Positions 1-6,324 of a stretch of 8,234 nt of DNA are shown here, one piece after another. Origin of the DNA: Microbacterium sp. (GTDB lineage Bacteria; Actinomycetota; Actinomycetes; Actinomycetales; Microbacteriaceae); the NCBI GenBank assembly GCA_029267645.1, contig JAJUIM010000074.1:1-8234 (forward strand), written 5' to 3'. A model generated the notes under the pieces. That model was not told the origin of the DNA and made no database searches. It saw nothing but the letters and a program-made list of their open reading frames with translations. The position numbers and the translations under genes are program-made. The first letter of the stretch is position 1; each line of letters starts with the position of its first letter.

Positions 1-1
1 C

Positions 2-295
2 GACGCCCTCGACGCCGACGACACGATTCCGGCGTTCGACGAGACACCGCCCGAGGACCTGCACGCCGTCGCGTCGAACCTGCTCGAACGCGCGCTGCGC
101 GTGGGGCAGAACAAGGGCGATGACCAGGGCTTCCTCTACGCCTCGGCCGTCAAGCAGCACATCCGGCGCATGGACCCGTCGTTCAGCGAGAAGGCCCTCG
201 GCTATCGCTCGTTCAACGACTTCCTCGCCTCGCGAGAGGATCTCGCGGAGCTGAAGGAAAAGGGCCACGAGCGCCTCGTGCGCCTGCGCCAGTAA
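2..295 (+). CDS. C-terminal end of a protein with an OST-HTH/LOTUS domain (5' truncated)
   Basis: The reading frame is open from the window edge to TAA at 293-295, giving 97 residues. A GTG at 101 is only an internal valine, because the frame continues upstream with good coding character. The last 75 or so residues read like an OST-HTH/LOTUS winged-helix domain: a helix with LLERAL, then GFLYASAVKQHIRRMDPSF, then the family-typical GYRSFNDFL block, and a closing strand ending RLVRLRQ. LOTUS domains bind RNA. In bacteria they usually sit at the C-terminus of NYN/PIN-like nuclease proteins, so the missing N-terminal part is probably an NYN domain; that is inference, since it lies outside the window. 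An acidic linker (DALDADD..., DETPPEDL) precedes the domain. The gene ends 178 bp before the pectin operon and has no evident functional link to it. Confidence 0.8.
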   Translation, partial: DALDADDTIPAFDETPPEDLHAVASNLLERALRVGQNKGDDQGFLYASAVKQHIRRMDPSFSEKALGYRSFNDFLASREDLAELKEKGHERLVRLRQ

Positions 296-316
296 CCCCG
301 CGAAACGCCGCGCAGC

Positions 317-330
317 CGGGCGCTTGCCCG
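317..330 (+). other. Small GC hairpin after the LOTUS gene
   Basis: CGGGC (317-321) pairs perfectly with GCCCG (326-330) around a GCTT loop, 21 bp after the stop codon of the upstream gene. No T-tract follows, so it is not a convincing intrinsic terminator. It overlaps the candidate -35 element of the operon promoter. It may weakly stop or stabilise the upstream transcript, or mean nothing. Confidence 0.25.
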
Positions 331-352
331 CCCTCGCGCCACCTGTTACGCT
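324..352 (+). promoter_or_regulatory. Candidate sigma-70-type promoter of the pectin operon
   Basis: TTGCCC at 324-329 matches the first three bases of the -35 consensus TTGACA. A 17-bp spacer leads to TACGCT at 347-352, which keeps the most conserved T, A and final T of the -10 box. An extended -10 TG lies at 344-345, one base before the -10. The predicted start is near 359, giving a 5' leader of about 115 nt before the first permease. It is the only convincing promoter-like arrangement in the 178-bp gap. The call is by eye and has not been tested against a scoring model. Confidence 0.45.
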
Positions 353-357
353 CTCGA

Positions 358-369
358 GAAACCGGTTCC
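358..369. promoter_or_regulatory. LacI-family operator-like palindrome
   Basis: GAAACCGGTTCC is a near-perfect palindrome, with five of six base pairs symmetric about the central C-G step at 363/364. LacI-family regulators of sugar operons in actinobacteria commonly bind AAACCGGTTT-like sites with a central CG. Its position, starting 6 bp after the candidate -10 and covering the predicted transcription start, is the classic place for repression. No LacI gene lies in the window, so the regulator would be encoded elsewhere, perhaps close by. A weaker ACCGGT core recurs at 404-409. Confidence 0.55.
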
Positions 370-377
370 CGGCACAT

Positions 378-395
378 CGTCACACGGACGTGACG
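378..395. repeat. Inverted repeat CGTCAC-N6-GTGACG in the operon leader
   Basis: CGTCAC at 378-383 and GTGACG at 390-395 are perfect inverted copies separated by 6 bp. The element lies 9 bp after the LacI-type palindrome and about 20 nt into the predicted transcript. It could be a second dimeric regulator site or a short RNA stem-loop with a 6-nt loop. The regulator family cannot be named from the sequence. Confidence 0.35.
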
Positions 396-438
396 CCCGC
401 CGCACCGGTCGCGAGATCGAACGCAGAGAGGCGAACCG

Positions 439-477
439 ATGACGGCGATGAAGCTGCGCGACGAGGCACGGCGATGA
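439..477 (+). CDS. Possible 12-codon leader ORF coupled to the first permease
   Basis: An ATG at 439 opens a 12-residue frame, MTAMKLRDEARR, closing with TGA at 475-477. The stop overlaps the permease start at 474 as ATGA. A Shine-Dalgarno-like GAGG at 428-431 sits 7 nt before the ATG, exactly the spacing of the GAGG (463-466) serving the permease. Four of the six junctions in the operon use the same ATGA overlap, so a translated leader that hands ribosomes to the permease is plausible. The peptide shows no run of a single amino acid that would suggest classical attenuation. Chance is a real alternative for so short a frame. Confidence 0.35.
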   Translation: MTAMKLRDEARR

Positions 478-1463
478 GCGGCCCGGCGATCCCCGTCGTC
501 GAGCCCGTGACCGAGCACCTGAGCACGGCGGCGGCCCCGACGCCCGTCCGGCGCCGCCCGGGCTGGCGCGGCTGGGCGATCTGGCGCCACCGCACGCTCT
601 ACCTCATGGCGGTGCCGGGGATCATCTACTTCCTGGTCTTCAAGTACGCCCCCATGGGCGGCCTCATCATGGCCTTCCAGAACTACTCGCCCTACCTCGG
701 CGTCTTCGGCAGCCCGTGGGTCGGCTTCGAGCACTTCGTGCGGTTCTTCACGGAGGACACGTTCGTCATGCTGCTGGGGAACACCGTGTTCCTCTCGCTC
801 CTGCTGCTCGTCTTCTCGTTCCCGATCCCGATCATCCTCGCGCTGCTGCTGAACGAGGTGCGCCAGAAGGCGTTCCAGCGCACGGTGCAGACGGTGATCT
901 ACCTGCCCCACTTCATGTCGTGGGTCATCGTCGTCTCGCTGTTCTACGTGCTGTTCACGACCGACGGCGGCAGCATCAACAACCTCATCGTCGCGGCCGG
1001 CGGCGAGCCCGTGCCGTTCCTCACCGACCCGAACTGGCTGCGCCCCATGTACGTCGCGCAGGAGATCTGGAAGACGGCAGGCTGGGGCACGATCGTGTAC
1101 CTCGCCGCCATGACGGCCGTCGACCTGCAGCTGTACGAGGCCGCCGAGATCGACGGCGCGGGAAGGTGGCGCCAGACGTGGCACATCACGCTCCCCGCCA
1201 TCCGCCCCACGATCGTCGTCATGTTCATCCTGTCGATCGGCGACTTCCTCGAGCTCGGCTTCGAGCACATGTTCCTCGTGCTCAACTCGCTCAACCGCGA
1301 GGTCGGCGAGATCTTCGACACCTACGTGTTCACGACGGGCATCCAGAACGGCCAGATGAGCTACGCGGCCGCCGTGGGCCTCTTCAAGGGCCTCGTCGGG
1401 CTGCTGCTCGTGATCGCCGCCAACAAGCTCGCGAAGCGGTTCGGCGAGGAGGGCGTGTACTGA
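474..1463 (+). CDS. Carbohydrate ABC transporter permease, LplB-like (permease 1)
   Basis: This is an inner-membrane permease of the binding-protein-dependent type (329 aa). With permease 2 it would form the channel for oligosaccharide uptake. Hydrophobic helices lie at about residues 41-57, 100-125, 140-162, 199-217, 245-262 and 298-317, fitting six spans. The EAA loop that docks the ATPase is present as EAAEIDGAG at 222-230, with the conserved LP at 240-241. The N-terminal segment VPGIIYFLVFKYAPMGG and the AFQNYSPYLG stretch are typical of the LplB/YteP family, whose members import pectic or other complex polysaccharide fragments. I chose ATG 474 because GAGG lies 7 nt upstream. The frame extends to a TTG at 324, but that overlaps the promoter and reads as non-membrane, low-information sequence. 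The stop overlaps the next start by one base (TGATG). Substrate is inferred from the neighbours only. Confidence 0.93.
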   Translation: MSGPAIPVVEPVTEHLSTAAAPTPVRRRPGWRGWAIWRHRTLYLMAVPGIIYFLVFKYAPMGGLIMAFQNYSPYLGVFGSPWVGFEHFVRFFTEDTFVMLLGNTVFLSLLLLVFSFPIPIILALLLNEVRQKAFQRTVQTVIYLPHFMSWVIVVSLFYVLFTTDGGSINNLIVAAGGEPVPFLTDPNWLRPMYVAQEIWKTAGWGTIVYLAAMTAVDLQLYEAAEIDGAGRWRQTWHITLPAIRPTIVVMFILSIGDFLELGFEHMFLVLNSLNREVGEIFDTYVFTTGIQNGQMSYAAAVGLFKGLVGLLLVIAANKLAKRFGEEGVY

Positions 1464-2143
1464 TGTTCTCGTTCGAGGGCTTCGTCCGCATCAACACGTT
1501 CCTCACGGGCGTGTACCGGTTCGCGTACCTCAACCTGCTGTGGGTCGCGGTCACGGTTGCGGGCCTCGGGATCCTCGGCATCGGCCCCGCGTCGTACGCG
1601 CTCGCCGCGTACGTCGACGGCTGGTTCCGCCGCGGCGACACCCCGCCCGTGGCGCGCACGTTCTGGCGCCTCGCCCGCGCCCGGCTGCGACAGTCGGTTC
1701 CCCTCGGCGCCCTGCTCACGGCGGCGACCGCGATCGTCATCGCGAACATCTTCTGGCAGACCGCGTGGGTGCTCCAGTTCGCGAACGTCCTCGCGCTCTT
1801 CGTCATCGCCGTCGTCTGGGCGTACGGGTTCGCCGTCATGGCCGCGACCGACGTCGACACGCTGCCCCGGCAGGTGGCGGCGGCGCTCATGCTCGGCTTC
1901 GGCTCGCTGCACTGGACGATCCTCCAGTTCGCCACCGTCGCGGCCGTCGCCTGGGTCCTGTGGACCTGGGCCCTTCCGCTGCTCGTGCTCTTCGGCGTCG
2001 GGATCCCCGCCTCCGCCGCGGGGCTCGCGACGCGCATCATCTTCCGTCAGCTGCAGGAGGGATCCGCCGGATCCGCTCCCGACAGGCCCCGCACGAGGGA
2101 TCGCGACGAGGCGCTCCCCCACCCGAGAGGAATCACATCATGA
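1463..2143 (+). CDS. DUF624 (YesL-like) membrane protein
   Basis: This 226-residue integral membrane protein has hydrophobic spans at about 19-50, 80-121 and 141-187, compatible with four to six helices. The N-terminus with FVRINTFLTGVYRFAYLNLLW, followed by a glycine-rich GLGILGIGPASYA, and a TFWRLARARLRQS block at 66-78, match the DUF624 pattern. In Bacillus subtilis the DUF624 member YesL sits in the yes rhamnogalacturonan cluster beside an LplABC-type transporter, the same setting as here. Its molecular role is unknown; an accessory to the permease complex is the usual guess. Start ATG 1463 has AGGAGGG at 1447-1453, 9 nt upstream. The stop overlaps the SBP start as ATGA at 2140-2143. The last 25 or so residues are hydrophilic and rich in Arg, Asp and Pro, and look like a cytoplasmic tail that also carries the next gene's ribosome-binding site. 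Confidence 0.85.
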   Translation: MFSFEGFVRINTFLTGVYRFAYLNLLWVAVTVAGLGILGIGPASYALAAYVDGWFRRGDTPPVARTFWRLARARLRQSVPLGALLTAATAIVIANIFWQTAWVLQFANVLALFVIAVVWAYGFAVMAATDVDTLPRQVAAALMLGFGSLHWTILQFATVAAVAWVLWTWALPLLVLFGVGIPASAAGLATRIIFRQLQEGSAGSAPDRPRTRDRDEALPHPRGITS

Positions 2144-3651
2144 GGACATACAGCAGGATCGGCGCAGGCGTCGCCTCAGTGGCCGCCGCCGCGCTCGTGC
2201 TCACCGGCTGCGGCGGATCCGCGGGCGGATCCAGCGGCTCGGGCGAGCGCGACAGCGTCACGTGGATGACGATGCTGCACACGCCCACGACGCCCGACCC
2301 CGGCGGGCCCATCGAGACCGCGCTCGAGGAGCACACCGGCATGGGCATCGAGTTCCAGTGGGTGCCCGACGCGTCGAAGGACGAGAAGATCAACGCGGCG
2401 CTCGCGTCCGACTCGCTCGCCGACATCGTCTCGCTCACGAACGTGACCAACACGTCCGTGCGCCAGGCGCTGACCTCGGGCCAGTTCTGGGATGTCGAGG
2501 AGTACCTCGACGAGTTCGACAACCTCTCGCAGATCGACCCGCAGACGCTCGAGTCGGCCCGCATCGACGGCGCGCTCTACGGCGTGCCCTTCCAGAAGCC
2601 GAAGGCGCGCTACGGCGTGCTCGTGCGGCAGGACTGGCTCGACAACCTCGGCCTCGAGGTGCCCCACACGATCGAGGAGCTCGGCGAGGTCGCGCGCGCC
2701 TTCACGGAGGACGACCCCGACGGCAACGGCCAGGACGACACGACCGGGTTCATCGACCGCGAGGAGAGCTTCCTCGTCGGCTTCCGCTCGCTCGCCGGCT
2801 ACTTCGGCGCGGGCCAGAAGTTCGAGGTCACCGACGACGGCGAGGTCGTGCCCGCGTTCGCGACCGACGCCTTCAAGGAGGCGATGGAGTGGTATCGCGG
2901 CGTCTACGAGGACGGCGCGGTCAACGGCGAGTTCGTGACGATGGCCAAGCAGAACCAGCAGGACGCGATCGCGCAGGGCAAGGGCGGCATCGTCGTGACG
3001 GGCCTGTTCGAGGCGAAGAACTACATGAACATCGCGCAGAGCGCGAACCCCGACACCCCCATGGCGTGGGCGCTCGTGAACGACATCACGTACGACGACG
3101 TGCCGCGGCGGATCCTCACCGACACGAACGGCGGCTTCGGCGGCTGGCTCGCGTTCCCGAAGTCGCGCGTCGCCGACGAGGAGGACCTGCGCGCCGTGCT
3201 CGGCTTCATCGACAAGCTGCTCGACCCCGAGGCCTTCACCCTCATGACCTACGGCATCGAGGGCACGCACTTCACGCTCGACGCCGAGGACGTCGTCACG
3301 GTCGAGGACCAGAGCCTGTGGGAGCGCGAGGTGCAGCCGTTCTCGTCGTCGCGCCCGTCCGAGCTCGTCATGACGTACAAGGACAACACCCCCTACGTCG
3401 ACGAGGCCAACGAGAAGATGGCCGAGAACGACGACTACGCCGTCACCGACCCGACCCTTCCGCTCACCTCGCCCACGTTCAACCAGTCGTGGTCGGGCAT
3501 CGAGCAGCAGGCGAACGACGCCTACAACCAGTTCATGGTCGGCCAGATCGACATGGAGCAGTACGAGGCCGTCATCGAGGGCCTGGGCAGCCAGGGCCTC
3601 GACGCGATCCTCGAGGAGTTCACCACGGCGTACGCCGAGGTGAACGGCTGA
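2140..3651 (+). CDS. Extracellular lipoprotein solute-binding protein of the sugar ABC transporter
   Basis: This is the capture subunit (503 aa), predicted to be a lipoprotein anchored outside the membrane. The signal peptide is short and basic (MRTYSR), then hydrophobic, ending in the lipobox LTGC, with Cys24 as the lipidated residue. A Gly/Ser-rich linker follows. The mature part resembles the long LplA/YtcQ-type binding proteins (about 500 aa) rather than the usual 400-aa sugar SBPs. It shows IDGALYGVPF, the WLDNLGLEVPHTIEEL stretch and an acidic DPDGNGQDD loop at 192-200, which resembles a calcium-binding loop seen in this family. The start ATG is preceded by GAGAGG at 2125-2130, 9 nt away, and overlaps the DUF624 stop by 4 bp. 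Pectic oligosaccharides are the likely ligand given the downstream enzymes, but no specificity residue can be read directly. Confidence 0.93.
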   Translation: MRTYSRIGAGVASVAAAALVLTGCGGSAGGSSGSGERDSVTWMTMLHTPTTPDPGGPIETALEEHTGMGIEFQWVPDASKDEKINAALASDSLADIVSLTNVTNTSVRQALTSGQFWDVEEYLDEFDNLSQIDPQTLESARIDGALYGVPFQKPKARYGVLVRQDWLDNLGLEVPHTIEELGEVARAFTEDDPDGNGQDDTTGFIDREESFLVGFRSLAGYFGAGQKFEVTDDGEVVPAFATDAFKEAMEWYRGVYEDGAVNGEFVTMAKQNQQDAIAQGKGGIVVTGLFEAKNYMNIAQSANPDTPMAWALVNDITYDDVPRRILTDTNGGFGGWLAFPKSRVADEEDLRAVLGFIDKLLDPEAFTLMTYGIEGTHFTLDAEDVVTVEDQSLWEREVQPFSSSRPSELVMTYKDNTPYVDEANEKMAENDDYAVTDPTLPLTSPTFNQSWSGIEQQANDAYNQFMVGQIDMEQYEAVIEGLGSQGLDAILEEFTTAYAEVNG

Positions 3652-3668
3652 CGGCAAGGGAGCGACAG

Positions 3669-4940
3669 GTGCTTTCGACCATGACGACGGATCTCGAATC
3701 CGTGCGCGCGACGACGAGCGCGCTGCAGACCGCGATCGACGATGCGGCCGCGCGCGGCGGCGGGCGCATCGTGATCCCCGCCGGCGTGCACGTCACGGGC
3801 GCGCTGCGCCTGCGCTCCCGAACCGAGCTCCATCTCGAGGCCGGCGCGGTGCTGCGCTTCGCGACGGATCCGACCCTCTTCCCCGCGATCGACGCGCGAT
3901 GGGAGGGCGAGCGCCGCGAGGTGCACCAGCCGTGCCTCTGGGCCCGCGACGAGACCGACGTCTCGATCACGGGCCGCGGCACGATCGACGGCGCGGGCGA
4001 GGCGTGGTGGCGCGCCTTCCGCGAGGATCCCTCCTCGCTCGCGCTGCCGCGCCCCACCCTCGTCGGCCTCCACGGCTGCTCGCGCGTCGAGGTGTCGGAC
4101 GTGACGCTCGTGAACTCGCCCGCGTGGACCCTGCACCCCCTGCTGTGCGACGACGTGCGCATCTCGGGCGTGCGGATCGTCAACCCGCCCGACTCCCCCA
4201 ACACCGACGGCATCGACCCCGAGTCGTGCCGCAACGTGCGCATCTCCGACTGCCACATCGACGTCGGCGACGACTGCATCGCCATCAAGGCGGGCAGCGA
4301 GCGTTCGGCCGAGCGCGTCGCGTGCGAGAACATCGCGATCGCGAACTGCACGATGCTGCGCGGCCACGGCGGCGTCGTGATCGGCAGCGAGATGTCGGGC
4401 GGCGTGCGCCGCGTCGTCATCGCGAACTGCGTCTTCCAGGGCACCGACCGCGGCATCCGGCTCAAGACGCGCCGACGCCGCGGCGGGATCGTGGAGGACG
4501 TGCGCGTGACGAACGTCGTCATGGACGACGTGCTGAGCCCGCTCGTGATCAACCCGTTCTACTTCTGCGGCCCCGACGGCAAGCTGCCGCACGTCGCCGA
4601 CCGCGCCCGACACCCCGTCGACGCGGGCACGCCGCGCTTCCGGCGGATCCACCTCGCGAACGTCACGGCGACCCGCGTGCGCTCGTGCGCGGGCTGGGTC
4701 TCGGGCCTTCCCGAGGCGCCCATCGAGGACCTCACGCTCGACGACGTCGTCATGACGTTCGCGCCCGACGCGCAGCCCGCCGTCCCCGCGATGGCCGACG
4801 GCGTGCCCGCCATGGCGGGCGAGGGCCTCCACGTCGCGTTCGCTGCGGGCGTGCGGATCCGCGGCGCGCGCATCGGCGCGCTCGCGGGCGGATCCGTCGT
4901 CGAGGGCGACGCCGTCGCCTGGGCGGAGGAGGCGCGATGA
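3669..4940 (+). CDS. GH28 polygalacturonase-like glycoside hydrolase, no signal peptide
   Basis: This is a right-handed parallel beta-helix pectin hydrolase (423 aa from GTG 3669). All four GH28 signature blocks are present: N178-T179-D180, D201-D202, G232-H233-G234 and R264-L265-K266. The three aspartates (180, 201, 202) are the inverting catalytic set of the family. The expected reaction is hydrolysis of alpha-1,4-galacturonan links, or the related rhamnogalacturonan or xylogalacturonan links. There is no secretion signal; the protein starts VLSTMTTDLESVRATTSALQ, so it should act in the cytoplasm on imported oligomers, most likely as an exo-enzyme. I prefer GTG 3669 because AAGGGAG (3656-3662) lies 6 nt before it; ATG 3681, four codons later, is the alternative (419 aa). 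It follows the SBP gene after 17 bp and its stop overlaps the next start (ATGA). The C-terminal 60 or so residues carry an Ala/Pro/Met-rich insertion (PAVPAMADGVPAMAGEG). Confidence 0.92.
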   Translation: MLSTMTTDLESVRATTSALQTAIDDAAARGGGRIVIPAGVHVTGALRLRSRTELHLEAGAVLRFATDPTLFPAIDARWEGERREVHQPCLWARDETDVSITGRGTIDGAGEAWWRAFREDPSSLALPRPTLVGLHGCSRVEVSDVTLVNSPAWTLHPLLCDDVRISGVRIVNPPDSPNTDGIDPESCRNVRISDCHIDVGDDCIAIKAGSERSAERVACENIAIANCTMLRGHGGVVIGSEMSGGVRRVVIANCVFQGTDRGIRLKTRRRRGGIVEDVRVTNVVMDDVLSPLVINPFYFCGPDGKLPHVADRARHPVDAGTPRFRRIHLANVTATRVRSCAGWVSGLPEAPIEDLTLDDVVMTFAPDAQPAVPAMADGVPAMAGEGLHVAFAAGVRIRGARIGALAGGSVVEGDAVAWAEEAR

Positions 4941-5389
4941 CCCGCGTCGATGCGCCCCCGCGCACGGCCGCGCCGGTCCGGCGCCGCCTCGAGCTGACGA
5001 TCGCGGGCATCGGCGCCGCGCTCGCCCTCGCGCTGCAGGGCGGATTCGCCATGGTCGTCGCCGGCAGCGAGCCCGCCGAGCTGCGCGACGCGATCCTTCC
5101 CGCCGCCGACGCGGCGGGCGTGCGGCTCCCGGCGGGCGGCGAGGCCGAGGCGCTGCAGACGCTCGCCGGCTGGTTCGGCTTCTCGCTCATCGCCGTCCTC
5201 GCGCTCGTCGCGATCGGATGGTTCTTCGCCCGCATCCGCCCGAACCGCCGGTCCACCGGCTGGTGGTTCCTCGGCGCCGGCCTCGCGTGCCTCGCGGGCA
5301 CCCAGCTCGTGCTGTACCCGGTCGCCTTCTTCTTCCTCCTCACCGCCGCGCTGTTCGCGGCGCGCTCACCCGACGGGAGCCCGCAATGA
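4937..5389 (+). CDS. Small four-helix membrane protein, DUF4064-like
   Basis: This 150-residue protein has hydrophobic spans at about 20-42, 76-98, 108-125 and 127-141. It begins with a proline/arginine-rich tail (APPRTAAPVRRR) leading directly into helix 1. The pattern RRRLELTIAGIGA, a soluble loop rich in Ala/Glu/Gly between helices 1 and 2, then a tight set of three helices, resembles DUF4064 proteins; I put this at moderate confidence because such proteins are low in information. Function is unknown. A strong GGAGGAGG at 4925-4932 lies 4 nt before the ATG, and both ends overlap the neighbouring genes as ATGA. It is therefore firmly part of the operon, lying between the hydrolase and permease 2. 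It could assist transporter assembly or be a sensor of envelope state; nothing in the sequence decides. Confidence 0.75.
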   Translation: MTRVDAPPRTAAPVRRRLELTIAGIGAALALALQGGFAMVVAGSEPAELRDAILPAADAAGVRLPAGGEAEALQTLAGWFGFSLIAVLALVAIGWFFARIRPNRRSTGWWFLGAGLACLAGTQLVLYPVAFFFLLTAALFAARSPDGSPQ

Positions 5390-6324
5390 CCCTGACCCCT
5401 CTGCCCTCGCAGCAGGTCCGCGACGAGACGATCCCGATCCGCACGCGCCTCGCGAAGAAGCGGCGCACGCCGGGACGGCGCGTCTTCGCGGTCGTGAACG
5501 CGATCGTGCTCACGGCCTTCGCGCTCGTGTGCGTGCTGCCGTTCGTCAACGTGCTCGCGAGCTCGCTCGCGACGCCGGGCGAGCTCGCGACGCGTCCCTT
5601 CATCCTCTGGCCCGAGACGTTCACGCTCGACGCGTACCGGTACATCCTGTCGACGCCCACGATCTTCCGCGCCATGGGGGTCTCGGTGTTCGTGACGGTC
5701 GTCGGCACGTTCGTGAGCCTCGTGCTCACGGCGTTCATGGCGTACGCGCTGTCGAAGAAGCACCTCAAGGGGCGGCGCGTCATCAACTTCCTCGTCGTGT
5801 TCACGATGCTGTTCTCGGGCGGCATGATCCCGACGTTCATCGTCGTGAACGCGCTGGGCCTCATCGACTCGCTGTGGTCGCTGATCCTCCCGGTCGCGAT
5901 CAACGCCTTCAACTTCGTCATCATGCGCAGCTTCTTCCAGGGCATCCCCGACAGCCTCGAGGAGGCGGCGCGCATCGACGGCTGCTCGGAGCTCGGCGTC
6001 TTCCTGCGCATCGTGCTGCCGCTGTCGCTCGCGTCGATCGCGACGATCGGCCTGTTCTACGCCGTGTACTACTGGAACACCTACCAGAACGCGATCCTCT
6101 ACATCAACGACTCGACGAAGTGGCCGATCCAGGTGCTGCTGCGCCAGATCGTCATCGTCGCAAGCGGCCTCAACGCCAACGAGGCGTCGGTCGACGTCGT
6201 GCCGCCCGCGCAGTCCGTGAAGATGGCCGTCATCTTCGTCGCGACGCTGCCCATGCTCGTCGTGTACCCCTTCATCCAGCGCTTCTTCGTGAAGGGCGCC
6301 CTCATCGGCTCGGTGAAGGGATGA
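5386..6324 (+). CDS. Carbohydrate ABC transporter permease, LplC/YtcP-like (permease 2)
   Basis: This is the second membrane subunit of the uptake system (312 aa). Hydrophobic helices fall at about 33-58, 97-121, 133-158, 165-180, 213-229 and 279-296. The EAA loop is EAARIDGCSELG at 193-204, with LP at 211-212. The conserved MIPTFIVV segment and the C-terminal GALIGSVKG are hallmarks of the LplC/YtcP family, which pairs with LplB-type permeases. GGGAG at 5375-5379 lies 6 nt before the ATG. The start overlaps the previous stop as ATGA, and the end overlaps the following gene the same way. No ATP-binding subunit is encoded in the window. Members of this family commonly borrow a shared MsmX/MsiK-type ATPase, which is the likely arrangement here. 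Confidence 0.93.
   Translation: MTLTPLPSQQVRDETIPIRTRLAKKRRTPGRRVFAVVNAIVLTAFALVCVLPFVNVLASSLATPGELATRPFILWPETFTLDAYRYILSTPTIFRAMGVSVFVTVVGTFVSLVLTAFMAYALSKKHLKGRRVINFLVVFTMLFSGGMIPTFIVVNALGLIDSLWSLILPVAINAFNFVIMRSFFQGIPDSLEEAARIDGCSELGVFLRIVLPLSLASIATIGLFYAVYYWNTYQNAILYINDSTKWPIQVLLRQIVIVASGLNANEASVDVVPPAQSVKMAVIFVATLPMLVVYPFIQRFFVKGALIGSVKG

Noticed and set aside
317..330. Hairpin as an intrinsic terminator of the LOTUS-domain gene
   Set aside because: The stem is only 5 bp and no T-tract follows; kept only as a low-confidence structure.
324..473. Upstream extension of permease 1 to TTG 324
   Set aside because: It would run through the promoter and operator candidates and adds an unremarkable Arg/Ala/Pro stretch; ATG 474 has well-spaced GAGG and overlaps the leader stop.
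2215..2235. Short repeat GGCGGATCC in the SBP gene after the lipobox
   Set aside because: It encodes the usual Gly/Ser linker after the lipidated cysteine and is not a mobile or regulatory repeat.
3626..3637. Perfect palindrome CGGCGTACGCCG near the end of the SBP gene
   Set aside because: It lies within coding sequence and is easily explained by GC-rich codons; too short to argue for a regulatory or processing site.
2176..3657. Long minus-strand open frame (493 aa) opposite the solute-binding protein gene
   Set aside because: It is the mirror of a strongly supported plus-strand gene. Its product is an Arg/Val/Asp/His-rich low-complexity chain with no recognisable domain, typical of antisense frames in GC-rich DNA.
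3522..4832. Minus-strand open frame (436 aa) opposite the GH28 gene
   Set aside because: Composition is biased to Arg, Ala, Asp and His with no domain pattern, and the opposite strand carries all GH28 catalytic motifs.
3899..4936. Upstream extension of the small membrane protein frame through the GH28 gene
   Set aside because: The extension is an Arg-rich shadow of the GH28 frame; the ATG at 4937 has a strong ribosome-binding site and starts a sensible membrane protein.
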